Source: Pedobacter mucosus (GTDB lineage Bacteria > Bacteroidota > Bacteroidia > Sphingobacteriales > Sphingobacteriaceae). From it: a stretch of DNA of 64,000 nt. Each line of letters starts with the position of its first letter. Position 1 is the first letter of the stretch. Below are positions 8,579 through 16,879 of this stretch, in pieces. Below the pieces are notes generated by a model. It worked only from the letters and a program-made list of their open reading frames with translations, made no database searches and was not told where the DNA came from. The stretch covers positions 3,968,001 to 4,032,000 of the forward strand of contig NZ_CP087585.1 of assembly GCF_022200785.1 (NCBI RefSeq), in the 5' to 3' direction. The translations under genes and the position numbers were made by a program.

Positions 8579-9409
8579 TTATTTATGTGAACTAGCGTAT
8601 GTTTGAACGATACTGAAACCAGCTTCGTCAATTGCATAAGTTAACTTATCTATTTTAGAAGTTAAGATGTTATACATGATAATTGCTACAGTAGATACCA
8701 AGATACCTGTTGCAGTGTTGATAAGTGCTTCAGAAATACCTACCGCTAATGCTGATTGATCTGGAGCACCAGAGTTTGCTAAACCGGCGAATGCACGGAT
8801 CATACCTGTTACTGTTCCTAATAAACCAACTAATGTACCAATTGATACTAATGTTGCAATTACAGTTAAGTTTTGCTCTAACATTGGCATTTCTAAAGCT
8901 GTAGCTTCTTCTACCTCTTTTTGGATAGCAACAATTGATTGCTCAACATCCATGTTTGTATCAGCTTCAACTTCGCTATATTTTTTCAAACCAGATTTAA
9001 TTACGTTAGCAACTGAACCTTCTTGTTTATCGCATTCTGCTTTTGCAGCAGCAATGTTGCCAGCGCTTAATAAACCTTGTACTTTACGGATGAAAGTATC
9101 TAAGCTAGATTTTCCACTTGCTTTTCCAATAACGATAAAACGTTCGATAGAGAATACAATTACTACTAATAATAATCCAACTAAGATCGCTACGATCGGA
9201 CCTCCCTTGTAAGCTGTTCCAAGATAGTTACCAGCTAAAGGTAATTTTTCTCTGTCGCCATCAATAAAGTTGCTTGCTTCTCCAAATACGAATCTCCAAA
9301 CACAGAAGCCAATAATAATACAAATTGGAATAACGAATGTAGAGAATAGACTTGAAGCGCCTGATGTGCTTTCTTTTTTAATGGTTGTTGGTTTTGGTGC
9401 GTTTGCCAT
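8579..9409 (-). CDS. exbB: MotA/TolQ/ExbB proton channel family protein
   Basis: This 276-residue protein is the proton-channel subunit that drives TonB. Hydrophobic helices lie near residues 24-42, 70-90, 185-212 and 225-250. The MotA/TolQ/ExbB core includes LVSIGTLVGLLGTVTGMIRA and GISEALINTATGILVSTVAI. The extra N-terminal helix is common in Bacteroidota ExbB. It is the first gene of a seven-gene operon: exbB, exbD, exbD, tonB, small membrane protein, PstS-like, TPR. The 79-base gap to the next gene holds no obvious terminator. Confidence 0.94.
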   Translation of the reverse strand: MANAPKPTTIKKESTSGASSLFSTFVIPICIIIGFCVWRFVFGEASNFIDGDREKLPLAGNYLGTAYKGGPIVAILVGLLLVVIVFSIERFIVIGKASGKSSLDTFIRKVQGLLSAGNIAAAKAECDKQEGSVANVIKSGLKKYSEVEADTNMDVEQSIVAIQKEVEEATALEMPMLEQNLTVIATLVSIGTLVGLLGTVTGMIRAFAGLANSGAPDQSALAVGISEALINTATGILVSTVAIIMYNILTSKIDKLTYAIDEAGFSIVQTYASSHK

Positions 9410-9501
9410 TGTTTTTTAATTTTTAGTTTTAGTTTTTAATTTTCAGCTGTTTTACTTTTTGTATTACACACAACGTTTGTGATTTCTAATTGTTGCAGAA
9501 A

Positions 9502-9530
9502 CAAATTTATAAATTGATTTTAAATTACAA
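9502..9530 (-). promoter_or_regulatory. Predicted promoter of the exbB operon
   Basis: The minus strand reads TTG, 18 bases, TAAATTTG, a full match to the Bacteroidota consensus. It lies about 93 bases before the exbB ATG and implies a leader of about 85 bases rich in T and A. It is the only good candidate in the 290-base gap between pckA and exbB. Confidence 0.65.
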
Positions 9531-9607
9531 ATTAATAAATCAATAAACAATTAAATAGTTACGTTGGATTTATTTTACGCTAAACATATAAGGTGTATAA
9601 CAAAAAA

Positions 9608-9628
9608 ATTGCCTCAGCCAGAGGCAAT
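9608..9628 (-). terminator. Rho-independent terminator of pckA
   Basis: ATTGCCTC and GAGGCAAT pair around a five-base loop and are followed on the minus strand by a run of seven T. It lies about 70 bases after the pckA stop codon. Confidence 0.8.
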
Positions 9629-9700
9629 TCTTTCACAATAAAAACTAAAATAAATTCGAATTGCAAATTTTTCGACCAAAAAATGCATTTAAACGTGCAT

Positions 9701-11296
9701 TTAACGTAAATTTAACTCTTCTTGCTCCCTTTTTGTTGCATCCGCCTCTTTAAACTGTTCGAAGTTTAACCTAAATGCTTTTTCCAATTCTGTTGCTTTT
9801 GTATTATATTCTTCACGATTTTCCCATGTTTTTGATGGATCTAAAATTTCTGCAGGAATGTTAACACAAGATGTCGGCATCATTAATTTAAAAATTGGAT
9901 GCATTTTATATTCCACTTTATTTAATTCTCCATTTAAAGCCGCAGCAATTAATGCCCTCGTATATCCTAACTTTATCCTTTTACCTACTCCATAAACGCC
10001 ACCGCTCCAACCCGTATTTACCAGCCATACCGTTACCTGTTGAGAAGTAATTTTTTCGCCTAATAGTTTTGCATATCTCGACGGATGTAAGGGAAGGAAT
10101 GCTTTTCCAAAACAAGCAGAAAAAGTAAGTTGAGGCTCAGTAATTCCTGCCTCTGTACCCGCAACTTTTGCTGTATAGCCGCTCATAAAGTGAAACATGG
10201 CCTGCTCAACTGATAATTTTGAAATTGGTGGCAGTACGCCGAAAGCATCAGCCGTTAAAAAGAAAATATTTTTAGGCGCTGATGCCACAGATGGCAAGAT
10301 TGCATTGTCTATATAATCGATTGGGTAGGCAACTCTTGTATTTTCTGTTTTATCAATATTAGAATAATCAACTTCCTTTGTGTTGGGATAAAAGTTTATA
10401 TTTTCTAAAAGCGAGCCAAATTTAATGGCTTTAAAAATTTGCGGTTCCTTTTCTATTGTCAAGTCTACACATTTTGCATAGCAACCACCTTCAAAATTGA
10501 ATATTGAATCCTTTCCCCAGCCATGTTCATCATCACCAATTAAACCCCTTTCCGGATCGGCAGATAAGGTGGTTTTCCCTGTACCAGATAAGCCAAAAAA
10601 AATGGCTGTATCGCCTGCTTTGCCTACGTTTGCAGCGCAATGCATCGAAAGCGTGTTTTTATAAATGGGTAAAATAAAGTTTAATACAGAAAAAATGCCC
10701 TTTTTAATTTCACCAGTGTAACCCGTTCCACCAATTAAAATCATTTTTTTTGTGAAGTTGATAACCGAGAAATTCTCTTGTCGTGTTCCATCTTGAAGTG
10801 GATCGGCCAAAAACCCAGGTGCAGCAATAATTGTCCACTCAGGCTCACCACCCAAAGTATCTTGATCAGGACGAATAAATAAATTATTAACGAAAAGATT
10901 TTGATAAGCAGTTTCGGTAATTACCCGAATTGATATTGAATAATCAGGATCTGCACAGGCAAAGGCATCCCTCACATAAAATTTTTTATCATTAAGATAT
11001 GTAGTAATTTTTTTGAACAAGCCTTCAAAATTTTCCGGAGTTATTTTAATGTTCACATCTCCCCACCATACTTCATCTTGAGTAATATTGTCGCATACAA
11101 TAAAGCGATCTTTTGGAGATCGACCTGTAAATTCCCCGGTATCTATAGCCAAAGCGCCGGAAGAGGCCAGACATCCCTCATTGTTTAATAGTGCATCATC
11201 AATTAATTCCATCGGAGATAATTGATAATTAACATCAATAGCGCTGCCTAGATTTAAATAGCTTAAATCTGGCCTTTGAGGTTTCTTTTTACTCAT
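9701..11296 (-). CDS. pckA: Phosphoenolpyruvate carboxykinase (ATP)
   Basis: This 531-residue enzyme converts oxaloacetate and ATP to phosphoenolpyruvate, CO2 and ADP, the entry step of gluconeogenesis. The ATP-type family is shown by the P-loop GLSGTGKTTLS at residues 235-245, the metal and nucleotide motif GLIGDDEHGW just after it, and the oxaloacetate-side TGRSPKDRF at 57-65. The length is normal for the family. It is monocistronic, with its own terminator downstream and a 440-base gene-free stretch upstream. Confidence 0.97.
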   Translation of the reverse strand: MSKKKPQRPDLSYLNLGSAIDVNYQLSPMELIDDALLNNEGCLASSGALAIDTGEFTGRSPKDRFIVCDNITQDEVWWGDVNIKITPENFEGLFKKITTYLNDKKFYVRDAFACADPDYSISIRVITETAYQNLFVNNLFIRPDQDTLGGEPEWTIIAAPGFLADPLQDGTRQENFSVINFTKKMILIGGTGYTGEIKKGIFSVLNFILPIYKNTLSMHCAANVGKAGDTAIFFGLSGTGKTTLSADPERGLIGDDEHGWGKDSIFNFEGGCYAKCVDLTIEKEPQIFKAIKFGSLLENINFYPNTKEVDYSNIDKTENTRVAYPIDYIDNAILPSVASAPKNIFFLTADAFGVLPPISKLSVEQAMFHFMSGYTAKVAGTEAGITEPQLTFSACFGKAFLPLHPSRYAKLLGEKITSQQVTVWLVNTGWSGGVYGVGKRIKLGYTRALIAAALNGELNKVEYKMHPIFKLMMPTSCVNIPAEILDPSKTWENREEYNTKATELEKAFRLNFEQFKEADATKREQEELNLR

Positions 11297-11740
11297 TACA
11301 ATAAGTTAGTTAGTAATGCAAAGTAAATGGTTCTCCCGATAAAAAACTACTGTTTTGCATTAATTATTTACATATTGTAGCAAATACACTATGAGCTAAC
11401 AAATTAATATTCAAGCATTTGAATACATTAATTGACCATAATAAAAATCGTTATTATACACTAAGGCAGTCATAGAAAAACAAGAAATTAACTTTAAATT
11501 CTGATATAGCATTTAATTCTTTTGGCTAGAAATCTAAATATTATTATGCAGCCTGCCCCCACCTAAATCCGATTGTAAAGGAAAGTTCGATTTTTATCGA
11601 GCTTGGAATGTAAAGCGGGACAGAAGTCTCCCTAAGAATCAAAGTAGTACCTTTCCAGATTATTGAAAACATTTATAGCGCTTTCATAGATTTAAGAAAT
11701 AGAATCTATAAATCAATATTATTAGACTATAGCAGGAAAA
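11297..11740. other. Gene-free stretch upstream of pckA
   Basis: No convincing reading frame is present. A hairpin with nine-base arms (AAGTTCGAT and ATCGAGCTT, one G-U pair) sits at 11583-11604. A weak -7-like element (TTACTTTG on the minus strand) lies at 11319-11326 for pckA, but without a matching -33 element. Confidence 0.5.
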
Positions 11741-12091
11741 CTAGCCGCCTGCTTTCTTCACTTTATAACCATCTTTTTGCAAAATAGCCATAACTTTATC
11801 ACGCACATCACCTTGAATCATAATTTCACCATCTTTGACTGAACCGCCAACGCCGCATTTAGTTTTTAGAAACTTACCTAAAATCTCTAAATCATCGGCC
11901 TTACCTTTATAACCAGTTATTAAGGTTACCGCCTTGCCACCGCGATTTTTCTTATCAAGCATTACACGTAAATCTTGTTGATTATTTGGTGAAGTTACCG
12001 TTTGATCAACCTCTTCATGATATTCAAATTCTGGATTAGTTGAATACATAATTCCGCCAAGATCGCTCAAATTATTTTTTTTGGGTTTCAT
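11741..12091 (-). CDS. SUI1/eIF1-like translation factor (YciH family)
   Basis: This 116-residue protein matches the bacterial eIF1/SUI1-like family. The C-terminal half (about residues 40-116) has the fold signature LRVMLDKKNRGGKAVTLITG, then LKTKCGVGGSVKDGEIMIQG and GDVRDKVMAILQKDGYKVKK. In eukaryotes eIF1 governs start-codon selection. The bacterial homologues are thought to affect initiation fidelity but are poorly defined. The N-terminal 35 residues are variable and probably disordered. It lies 21 bases after the lipid kinase gene and may be co-transcribed with it. Confidence 0.9.
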   Translation of the reverse strand: MKPKKNNLSDLGGIMYSTNPEFEYHEEVDQTVTSPNNQQDLRVMLDKKNRGGKAVTLITGYKGKADDLEILGKFLKTKCGVGGSVKDGEIMIQGDVRDKVMAILQKDGYKVKKAGG

Positions 12092-12112
12092 ATTATAAGT
12101 CTAATGCGGAAA

Positions 12113-13015
12113 TTATGGTACAATTACTTTTAGTGAAAGTGGATTTATTAATGCTTCAATTTCTGTTCCCATTTGAAGCGGCTCACCGTCAACATGTACA
12201 GCGCCAGCCTTTTCTCGAGTAATTTTTATGTCTTTTCCCTTAATAATTTCAATCATGTCTGATGTATCTGCCGTTCCTCTCAACATTACATAACTTAATA
12301 CAGGCAATTTTAGTATTGAAAAGGGCTTGATTATGCATATATCCAACAAACCATCTTTTACTGATGCGTTTGGAGCGATAAAAACATCATTACCATATTG
12401 GGAAGAATTTGCAATACTGATGGCGAATGCTCTCCTAACGTATTCTGTTCCATCAATATTTAACCGGTACGTTTCGGCCTTATAATTGAAAACTTCCTGA
12501 AAACCTAACTTCACATATCCTGTTAATCCCCTTTTTTTATCTTCAGAAAAAACAGAACTTAAATGCGCATCAAAGCCCATTCCTGCCAAATTAAAGAAAC
12601 ATTTTTTATTGAAGGTTGCTGTATCGATATGATCTACTTTCATTGCATTTATCACCAAAAGTGCCTGACGTAAATTTTTAGGGATATTTAAAAATCTCGC
12701 CAATCCATTTCCAGATCCAAGCGGTAAAATGCCCAATATTTTATCATGAAGTAAAACTTTTGTAGCCACTTCATTTATGGTACCATCCCCTCCGGCAGCT
12801 ATAAGCACATCGAAGTTTTTAGAAAGCGCTTCATCAGCAAGTTCGCCAGCATGGCCAACATATTCTGTAAAAACAAAATTAGGGCTAAACTTTTCCTTAT
12901 CTAAATACCTATCTATAAAATCTGGTATTCGCAATTTCCCTTTCCCACCTGAGATTGGGTTTATGATAAATAGTATATTAATTTTTGTGTGCAAAGTGTA
13001 AGAATGAGGGTACAA
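12113..13015 (-). CDS. Diacylglycerol kinase-family lipid kinase
   Basis: This 300-residue protein belongs to the DagK/YegS/sphingosine kinase family of ATP-dependent lipid kinases. Visible motifs are NPISGGKGK (about residues 18-26), the nucleotide-binding AAGGDGTINEVATKVL and LPLGSGNGLARFL, and a C-terminal VHVDGEPLQMGTEIEA. The lipid substrate cannot be told from sequence; diacylglycerol or sphingoid bases are both possible, and sphingolipids do occur in this family of bacteria. The start used is the first Met; MYPHSYTLHTK is slightly longer than in typical relatives, which usually begin near KINILFIINP. Confidence 0.9.
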   Translation of the reverse strand: MYPHSYTLHTKINILFIINPISGGKGKLRIPDFIDRYLDKEKFSPNFVFTEYVGHAGELADEALSKNFDVLIAAGGDGTINEVATKVLLHDKILGILPLGSGNGLARFLNIPKNLRQALLVINAMKVDHIDTATFNKKCFFNLAGMGFDAHLSSVFSEDKKRGLTGYVKLGFQEVFNYKAETYRLNIDGTEYVRRAFAISIANSSQYGNDVFIAPNASVKDGLLDICIIKPFSILKLPVLSYVMLRGTADTSDMIEIIKGKDIKITREKAGAVHVDGEPLQMGTEIEALINPLSLKVIVP

Positions 13016-13030
13016 AATAATCTATAATTT

Positions 13031-13058
13031 TTGAAATAAAGAAAATATGCTAAATTTG
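13031..13058 (+). promoter_or_regulatory. Predicted promoter of metK
   Basis: The plus strand reads TTG, 17 bases, TAAATTTG, in full agreement with the Bacteroidota consensus. Transcription would start about 6-8 bases later, immediately before the riboswitch P1 stem at 13069. Confidence 0.75.
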
Positions 13059-13066
13059 CCTCCATT

Positions 13067-13135
13067 AAAAGTGGATTGATTTGCTATCCCGATATTTCGG
13101 GCCCGGATTGCAACCACTTAAAAAAATTGCTAATA
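13067..13135 (+). ncRNA. SAM-II (metA-type) riboswitch in the metK leader
   Basis: Stem P1 is formed by AAGTGG (13069-13074) and CCACTT (13114-13119). The conserved GATTTG and GATTGCAA segments lie inside the loop, and the AAAAAAATTGCTAA segment after P1 supplies the pseudoknot strand. These are the SAM-II hallmarks known from alphaproteobacteria and Bacteroidota. SAM-II binds S-adenosylmethionine and represses Met/SAM genes, which fits its place before SAM synthetase. An extra hairpin (CCCGA, CGGG) is inserted in the P1 loop, making it longer than the minimal form. Recognition is by eye, not by covariance model. Confidence 0.85.
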
Positions 13136-13182
13136 CCTCCTTCAATCAATTTAGAACCTGTTTCCAGGGGTCGTTGGCAATT
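13125..13182 (+). promoter_or_regulatory. Possible switching stem of the metK riboswitch
   Basis: AATTGCTAA (13125-13133), part of the SAM-II pseudoknot strand, can pair over nine bases with TTGGCAATT (13174-13182), with one G-U pair. The two pairings exclude each other, so this is a plausible expression platform. A small CCTG/CAGG hairpin lies between them. Confidence 0.45.
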
Positions 13183-13219
13183 ATTAATTTGTTTATTTAT
13201 CATTAATAATATTTAATAA

Positions 13220-14494
13220 ATGTCGTATTTATTTACATCAGAATCTGTTTCTGAGGGTCACCCAGATAAAATTGCCGATCAAATTTCGGATGCTTTAATT
13301 GATAATTTTTTAGCTTTTGATCCAGAATCTAAAGTTGCCTGCGAAACTTTAGTTACCACAGGACAAGTTATTTTGGCTGGAGAAGTAAAATCTAAAACTT
13401 ATTTAGATGTTCAACAAATTGCTCGTGATGTAATTAAGAAAATAGGCTACACTAAAAGCGAATACATGTTTGAGGCTAATTCTTGCGGAATTTTATCTGC
13501 AATACATGAGCAATCTCAAGATATTAACCAAGGCGTAGACCGATCAAATAAAGAAGAACAGGGTGCAGGCGATCAAGGTATGATGTTTGGTTACGCAACT
13601 AACGAAACTGAAGATTATATGCCTTTGGCTTTAGATTTAGCACATAAACTTTTGTTGGAATTAGCAGTTCTTCGTCGCGAAAATAATGAAATTACCTATT
13701 TACGTCCGGATGCAAAAAGTCAAGTTACTTTAGAATATGATGACCATAATAAACCTGTTCGTATTGATGCTATTGTAATTTCTACACAACATGATGATTT
13801 TGATGAAGAAGGTATCATGTTAGCAAAAATCAAAACGGATTTAGTTAATATCTTGATTCCAAGAATTATTAAAAATAATCCGCAATACGCACACTTATTT
13901 AATGATAAAATTGAATACCACATTAATCCAACAGGAAAGTTCGTTATTGGTGGTCCGCATGGTGATACTGGTTTAACAGGAAGAAAAATTATTGTTGATA
14001 CATACGGCGGAAAAGGTGCACACGGTGGTGGTGCATTTTCTGGTAAAGATCCAAGTAAAGTAGATCGAAGTGCTGCTTATGCTACTCGCCATATCGCTAA
14101 AAATTTAGTTGCAGCTGGCGTTGCCGATGAAATTTTGGTGCAGGTTTCTTACGCAATTGGTGTTGCTAAACCAATGGGCATTTATATTAATACTTACGGT
14201 ACAGGTAAAGTAAATAGAACGGATGGTGAGATTGCAAAAATTGTTGAATCGATTTTTGACATGCGCCCTTACTTTATTGAGCAACGTTTAAAATTAAGAA
14301 ATCCTATTTATAGTGAAACTGCTGCTTATGGCCATATGGGCAGAAAACCGGAAACAGTAAACAAAACTTTTAGAACGCCAAATGGTGAAGAAAAAACAGT
14401 TACTGTCGAATTATTTACTTGGGAAAAATTAGATTATGCAGATCAAGTAAAAGCTGCATTCGGATTTAAGATTGATTTAAATATTTATAAATAA
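13220..14494 (+). CDS. metK: S-adenosylmethionine synthetase
   Basis: This 424-residue enzyme makes S-adenosylmethionine from methionine and ATP. It shows the family start [20 protein letters not shown] (catalytic His at the HPDK motif). It also has the P-loop-like segment [12 protein letters not shown] and the second signature [19 protein letters not shown]. It is about 40 residues longer than E. coli MetK because of insertions such as the loop around [10 protein letters not shown], as in other Bacteroidota. It is monocistronic, controlled by the SAM-II riboswitch upstream and closed by a strong terminator. Confidence 0.97.
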   Translation: MSYLFTSESVSEGHPDKIADQISDALIDNFLAFDPESKVACETLVTTGQVILAGEVKSKTYLDVQQIARDVIKKIGYTKSEYMFEANSCGILSAIHEQSQDINQGVDRSNKEEQGAGDQGMMFGYATNETEDYMPLALDLAHKLLLELAVLRRENNEITYLRPDAKSQVTLEYDDHNKPVRIDAIVISTQHDDFDEEGIMLAKIKTDLVNILIPRIIKNNPQYAHLFNDKIEYHINPTGKFVIGGPHGDTGLTGRKIIVDTYGGKGAHGGGAFSGKDPSKVDRSAAYATRHIAKNLVAAGVADEILVQVSYAIGVAKPMGIYINTYGTGKVNRTDGEIAKIVESIFDMRPYFIEQRLKLRNPIYSETAAYGHMGRKPETVNKTFRTPNGEEKTVTVELFTWEKLDYADQVKAAFGFKIDLNIYK

Positions 14495-14510
14495 AAAGTT
14501 AAACCAATTT

Positions 14511-14557
14511 AGCCACAGATTTAAGGATTAAAATCCGCAGATCTGTGGCTTTTTGTT
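14511..14557 (+). terminator. Rho-independent terminator of metK
   Basis: AGCCACAGAT and ATCTGTGGCT form a ten-base-pair outer stem with an inner GGATT/AATCC stem, followed by TTTTTGTTTTT on the plus strand. It also lies just beyond the 3' end of the converging exbD-like gene and may serve both. Confidence 0.85.
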
Positions 14558-14577
14558 TTTATAAAACATTCCGTAAA

Positions 14578-15108
14578 CTACATTCCTTTAGCCTTCAGAA
14601 AAGTTTTTTCATCCAATGAAATATTTTCATCATCAATAGCATAAGATTTTATGTTAGCAATTTTCATCTCGTCAATTACGTCAACAAAATCTTGATATTT
14701 TGAGGTATTTGTAGGCTTAATAATTACAAGCAATGCTTTTTTTGCTGGCTCGATGTGGGTTTTAGCTACAAGCTGCTTACATATCGCAATTTCTTTTTGT
14801 AGGTTTCTCATGGATAACACTTTGAGTTTTAATTTATCTACTTGACCCATGTAGCAAATTGCTTGGTTGTTTTTACCTAATAATATGGTTAAAGTCCTGG
14901 AGGCTGGGAAATCGAAACTGCAGTCTTCACATTTTATTGGCTTCGCAATCTCTTCCGCATTTAATGTACTTAAAGATGTAGTAAGCATAAAGAAAGTGGT
15001 GAGCAAAAACATCAAATCTACCATTGCGGTTAAATCTACTCTTGGAGTTGCTTTGTTAGTTCTTCCTTTTACAGCGTTGCTGCTAGAGGATTCGTTTAAT
15101 GATGCCAT
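14578..15108 (-). CDS. Orphan ExbD-family protein
   Basis: This 176-residue protein is a third ExbD paralogue, closest to the copy at 7378-7881 (shared ATPRVDLTAMVDLMFLLTTF pattern). The proton-site aspartate is Asp31 and the single transmembrane helix spans about residues 29-48. Just after the helix is a CEDC motif (KCEDCSFDF) absent from the other two copies. Two further cysteines follow. A longer frame opens at 15177, but the start at 15108 gives the normal short N terminus. No exbB or tonB lies beside it, so it must borrow partners from elsewhere or act alone. Confidence 0.9.
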   Translation of the reverse strand: MASLNESSSSNAVKGRTNKATPRVDLTAMVDLMFLLTTFFMLTTSLSTLNAEEIAKPIKCEDCSFDFPASRTLTILLGKNNQAICYMGQVDKLKLKVLSMRNLQKEIAICKQLVAKTHIEPAKKALLVIIKPTNTSKYQDFVDVIDEMKIANIKSYAIDDENISLDEKTFLKAKGM

Positions 15109-15234
15109 ATTTCTTAGTTTTTTATTAATGATGAAAACTGAAATACAATTACATAAACTATTTATCAGATAATACAATTTCTATTAAAAAGTGGCTGCCA
15201 TTCTTAAATAATGAAAACTGTTTAAATAAAACCT

Positions 15235-15295
15235 GTTCGAATTTAGAACGGACTTATTCGGGTATAATTGTCGCTAGTCCGAACCAAGTTCGAAC
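15235..15295. repeat. Imperfect 20-base inverted repeat with 21-base spacer
   Basis: Arms at 15235-15254 and 15276-15295 match at 16 of 20 positions; two of the mismatches can form G-U pairs in RNA. Each outer end carries GTTCGAA or its complement TTCGAAC. It lies in the gene-free stretch 15109-15516 between the divergent orphan exbD and the small gene at 15517. Nothing else was recognised in that stretch. Confidence 0.6.
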
Positions 15296-15516
15296 CAAAC
15301 TCGTATTAAATCCCTTGCAAGGCTTAACAAATGTTTAATAATTACCTTCACTATAAAATCTTTTATCTGTATCCCTAATCAGAAAAAATCTAATGCTAAG
15401 CATTGATTTTTTTCAAAACGCATTTGTCAGGTTAAAATAAACCCAATATCAAGTGAAAAACATTTGAAGAATTTATCAAGATTTTATGCTTTAGATTTTA
15501 ATACTACATTAAATCA

Positions 15517-15918
15517 ATGGATATAAAACCATTTTCGAAACCGCTTGTTTCCATTATACCAAAACATGTAACTATGGAACACTCAGTAGAAATGAATACA
15601 CTCAGTCAAATTTTAGAAAAATTAAGGCTGAAAGGAAAAGATAACGAACTTAAGATTACTGATCATGGCAAAATGCAAAGTCAAGCAGGTAAAATTTACA
15701 AACCAGAAGATTTAACGATTGTTAAAACTTATCGTTTTGAAGGTGATTCAGATCCTGCAGATAATTCAGTTCTCTATTTAGTAGAAGACAAGGAAAAAAC
15801 CATAGGATTTATTTTAGATGCTTATGGAATTTACTCTGACAATGCTGGCCCATCTTTTGATGATTTCTTAAAAAAGATTCCTACAGAAAATAGGGATGAA
15901 CAAGAGCTTTTCTCATAA
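15517..15918 (+). CDS. Small conserved protein, often labelled 'phosphoribosylpyrophosphate synthetase'
   Basis: This 133-residue protein resembles a family of about 100-residue Bacteroidota proteins with the core TYRFEGDSDPADNSVLY and ILDAYGIYSD. That family is often labelled 'phosphoribosylpyrophosphate synthetase', but nothing here looks like real Prs: there is no PRPP-binding loop and the size is a third of it. The real function is unknown. The start could also be Met20 (MEHSVEMNTL), which would match relatives better. The gene stands alone, ends in a strong terminator, and is divergent from the orphan exbD. Confidence 0.75.
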   Translation: MDIKPFSKPLVSIIPKHVTMEHSVEMNTLSQILEKLRLKGKDNELKITDHGKMQSQAGKIYKPEDLTIVKTYRFEGDSDPADNSVLYLVEDKEKTIGFILDAYGIYSDNAGPSFDDFLKKIPTENRDEQELFS

Positions 15919-15934
15919 GAAAAAATATATTACA

Positions 15935-15967
15935 AAGGGAATTAGATAATCTAATTCCCTTTTTTTG
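15935..15967 (+). terminator. Rho-independent terminator
   Basis: AAGGGAATTAGA and TCTAATTCCCTT form a perfect 12-base-pair stem followed by TTTTTT on the plus strand, 17 bases after the stop codon of the gene at 15517-15918. Confidence 0.88.
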
Positions 15968-15998
15968 TGCTTTTGAAAATTTGATTTTAGTAGTTTTG
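15965..15998 (+). promoter_or_regulatory. Predicted promoter of the EamA-family gene
   Basis: The plus strand reads TTG, 23 bases, TAGTTTTG, ending 21 bases before the ATG at 16020. The spacer is at the long limit of the consensus, so the -33 assignment is uncertain. Confidence 0.5.
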
Positions 15999-16019
15999 CC
16001 CGCACAACATTAAAATCAA

Positions 16020-16879
16020 ATGAAAAGCAGATTTGACATTCCTCCAATTTCAGCCATTGTTCTCTCTATAATTAGTGTTCAATGCGGTGCGGCAATTGCG
16101 AAAGGTTTGTTTCCTGAAATTGGTGCTGCCGCTACAGCATCGCTTAGAATTGGTATCTCTGCCATTATTTTATTGATAGCATTCCGCCCAAACTTCAAAA
16201 CAATTACGGCCGAACAATGGAAATCTGTTGTTCCCTACGGCGTATCGCTTGGCGCAATGAACATGGTTTTTTACTTGGCTATTGAAAGAATTCCAATTGG
16301 ATTGGGTGTTGCATTAGAATTCGTAGGCCCATTGGTGGTGGCCATATTTGGCTCAAAAGACCAATAGATTTTATTTGGGTATTGCTTGCCGCAGCAGGAA
16401 TTGCCTTAATAGCACCTTGGTCTAATAATGGAATAGACCTCGTTGGTGTTTTGCTAGCGTTATTAGCCGGTGGCTTTTGGGGTGCATACATTCTATTAGG
16501 CGGCAAAATTTCGAAGATAATGAAAGGTGGTGATGCCGTTACCATTGGAATGTTGGTAGCCACAATTTTAATTTTACCCTTTGGAATTTTAAATGGTGGC
16601 TTTAGTAAATTAACTACCGCATATTTAGGTTTGGGTACTGCGTTGGCACTACTTTCCAGCGCAATTCCCTTTACCCTAGAAATGAAAGCATTGCGACAGC
16701 TTCCAGCACGAACATTTAGTATATTAATGAGTTTGGAACCTGCAGTTGCATCTTTTTGCGCATTAATTTTTCTACAAGAGCATTTATCGTTCAAAGAAAC
16801 TCTTGCAGTGGCAGCGGTTGTTGTTGCATCTGCAGGATCTACGCTAACTGCTAAAAGATCGAAAAAGCAATTGGCTTAA
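16020..16879 (+). pseudogene. EamA/RhtA-like DMT-superfamily exporter, frameshifted
   Basis: Two adjacent frames together encode one exporter with about ten transmembrane helices and two EamA repeats. The first part (16020-16367) ends shortly after EFVGPLVVAIFGSK. The second resumes in another frame with RPIDFIWVLLAAAGIALIAP. Adding one A to the run AAAA at 16355-16358 restores a continuous protein of about 286 residues, close to the normal RhtA length (about 295). RhtA-type proteins export amino acids such as threonine and homoserine; the substrate here is unknown. The lesion may be a true mutation or a homopolymer sequencing error. The rest of the gene shows no decay, which favours error or a very recent event. 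Confidence 0.85.

Noticed and set aside
8952..9212. 86-codon plus-strand frame over exbB
   Set aside because: Antisense shadow of exbB, with no start context and no protein-like pattern.
15517..15918. Calling this gene a phosphoribosylpyrophosphate synthetase (prs)
   Set aside because: The protein is far too short and lacks the PRPP-binding and ATP-binding motifs of Prs.
16279..16794. 171-codon minus-strand frame over the EamA gene
   Set aside because: It lies fully opposite the exporter gene, whose two halves give clear EamA sequence; the antisense translation is not protein-like.
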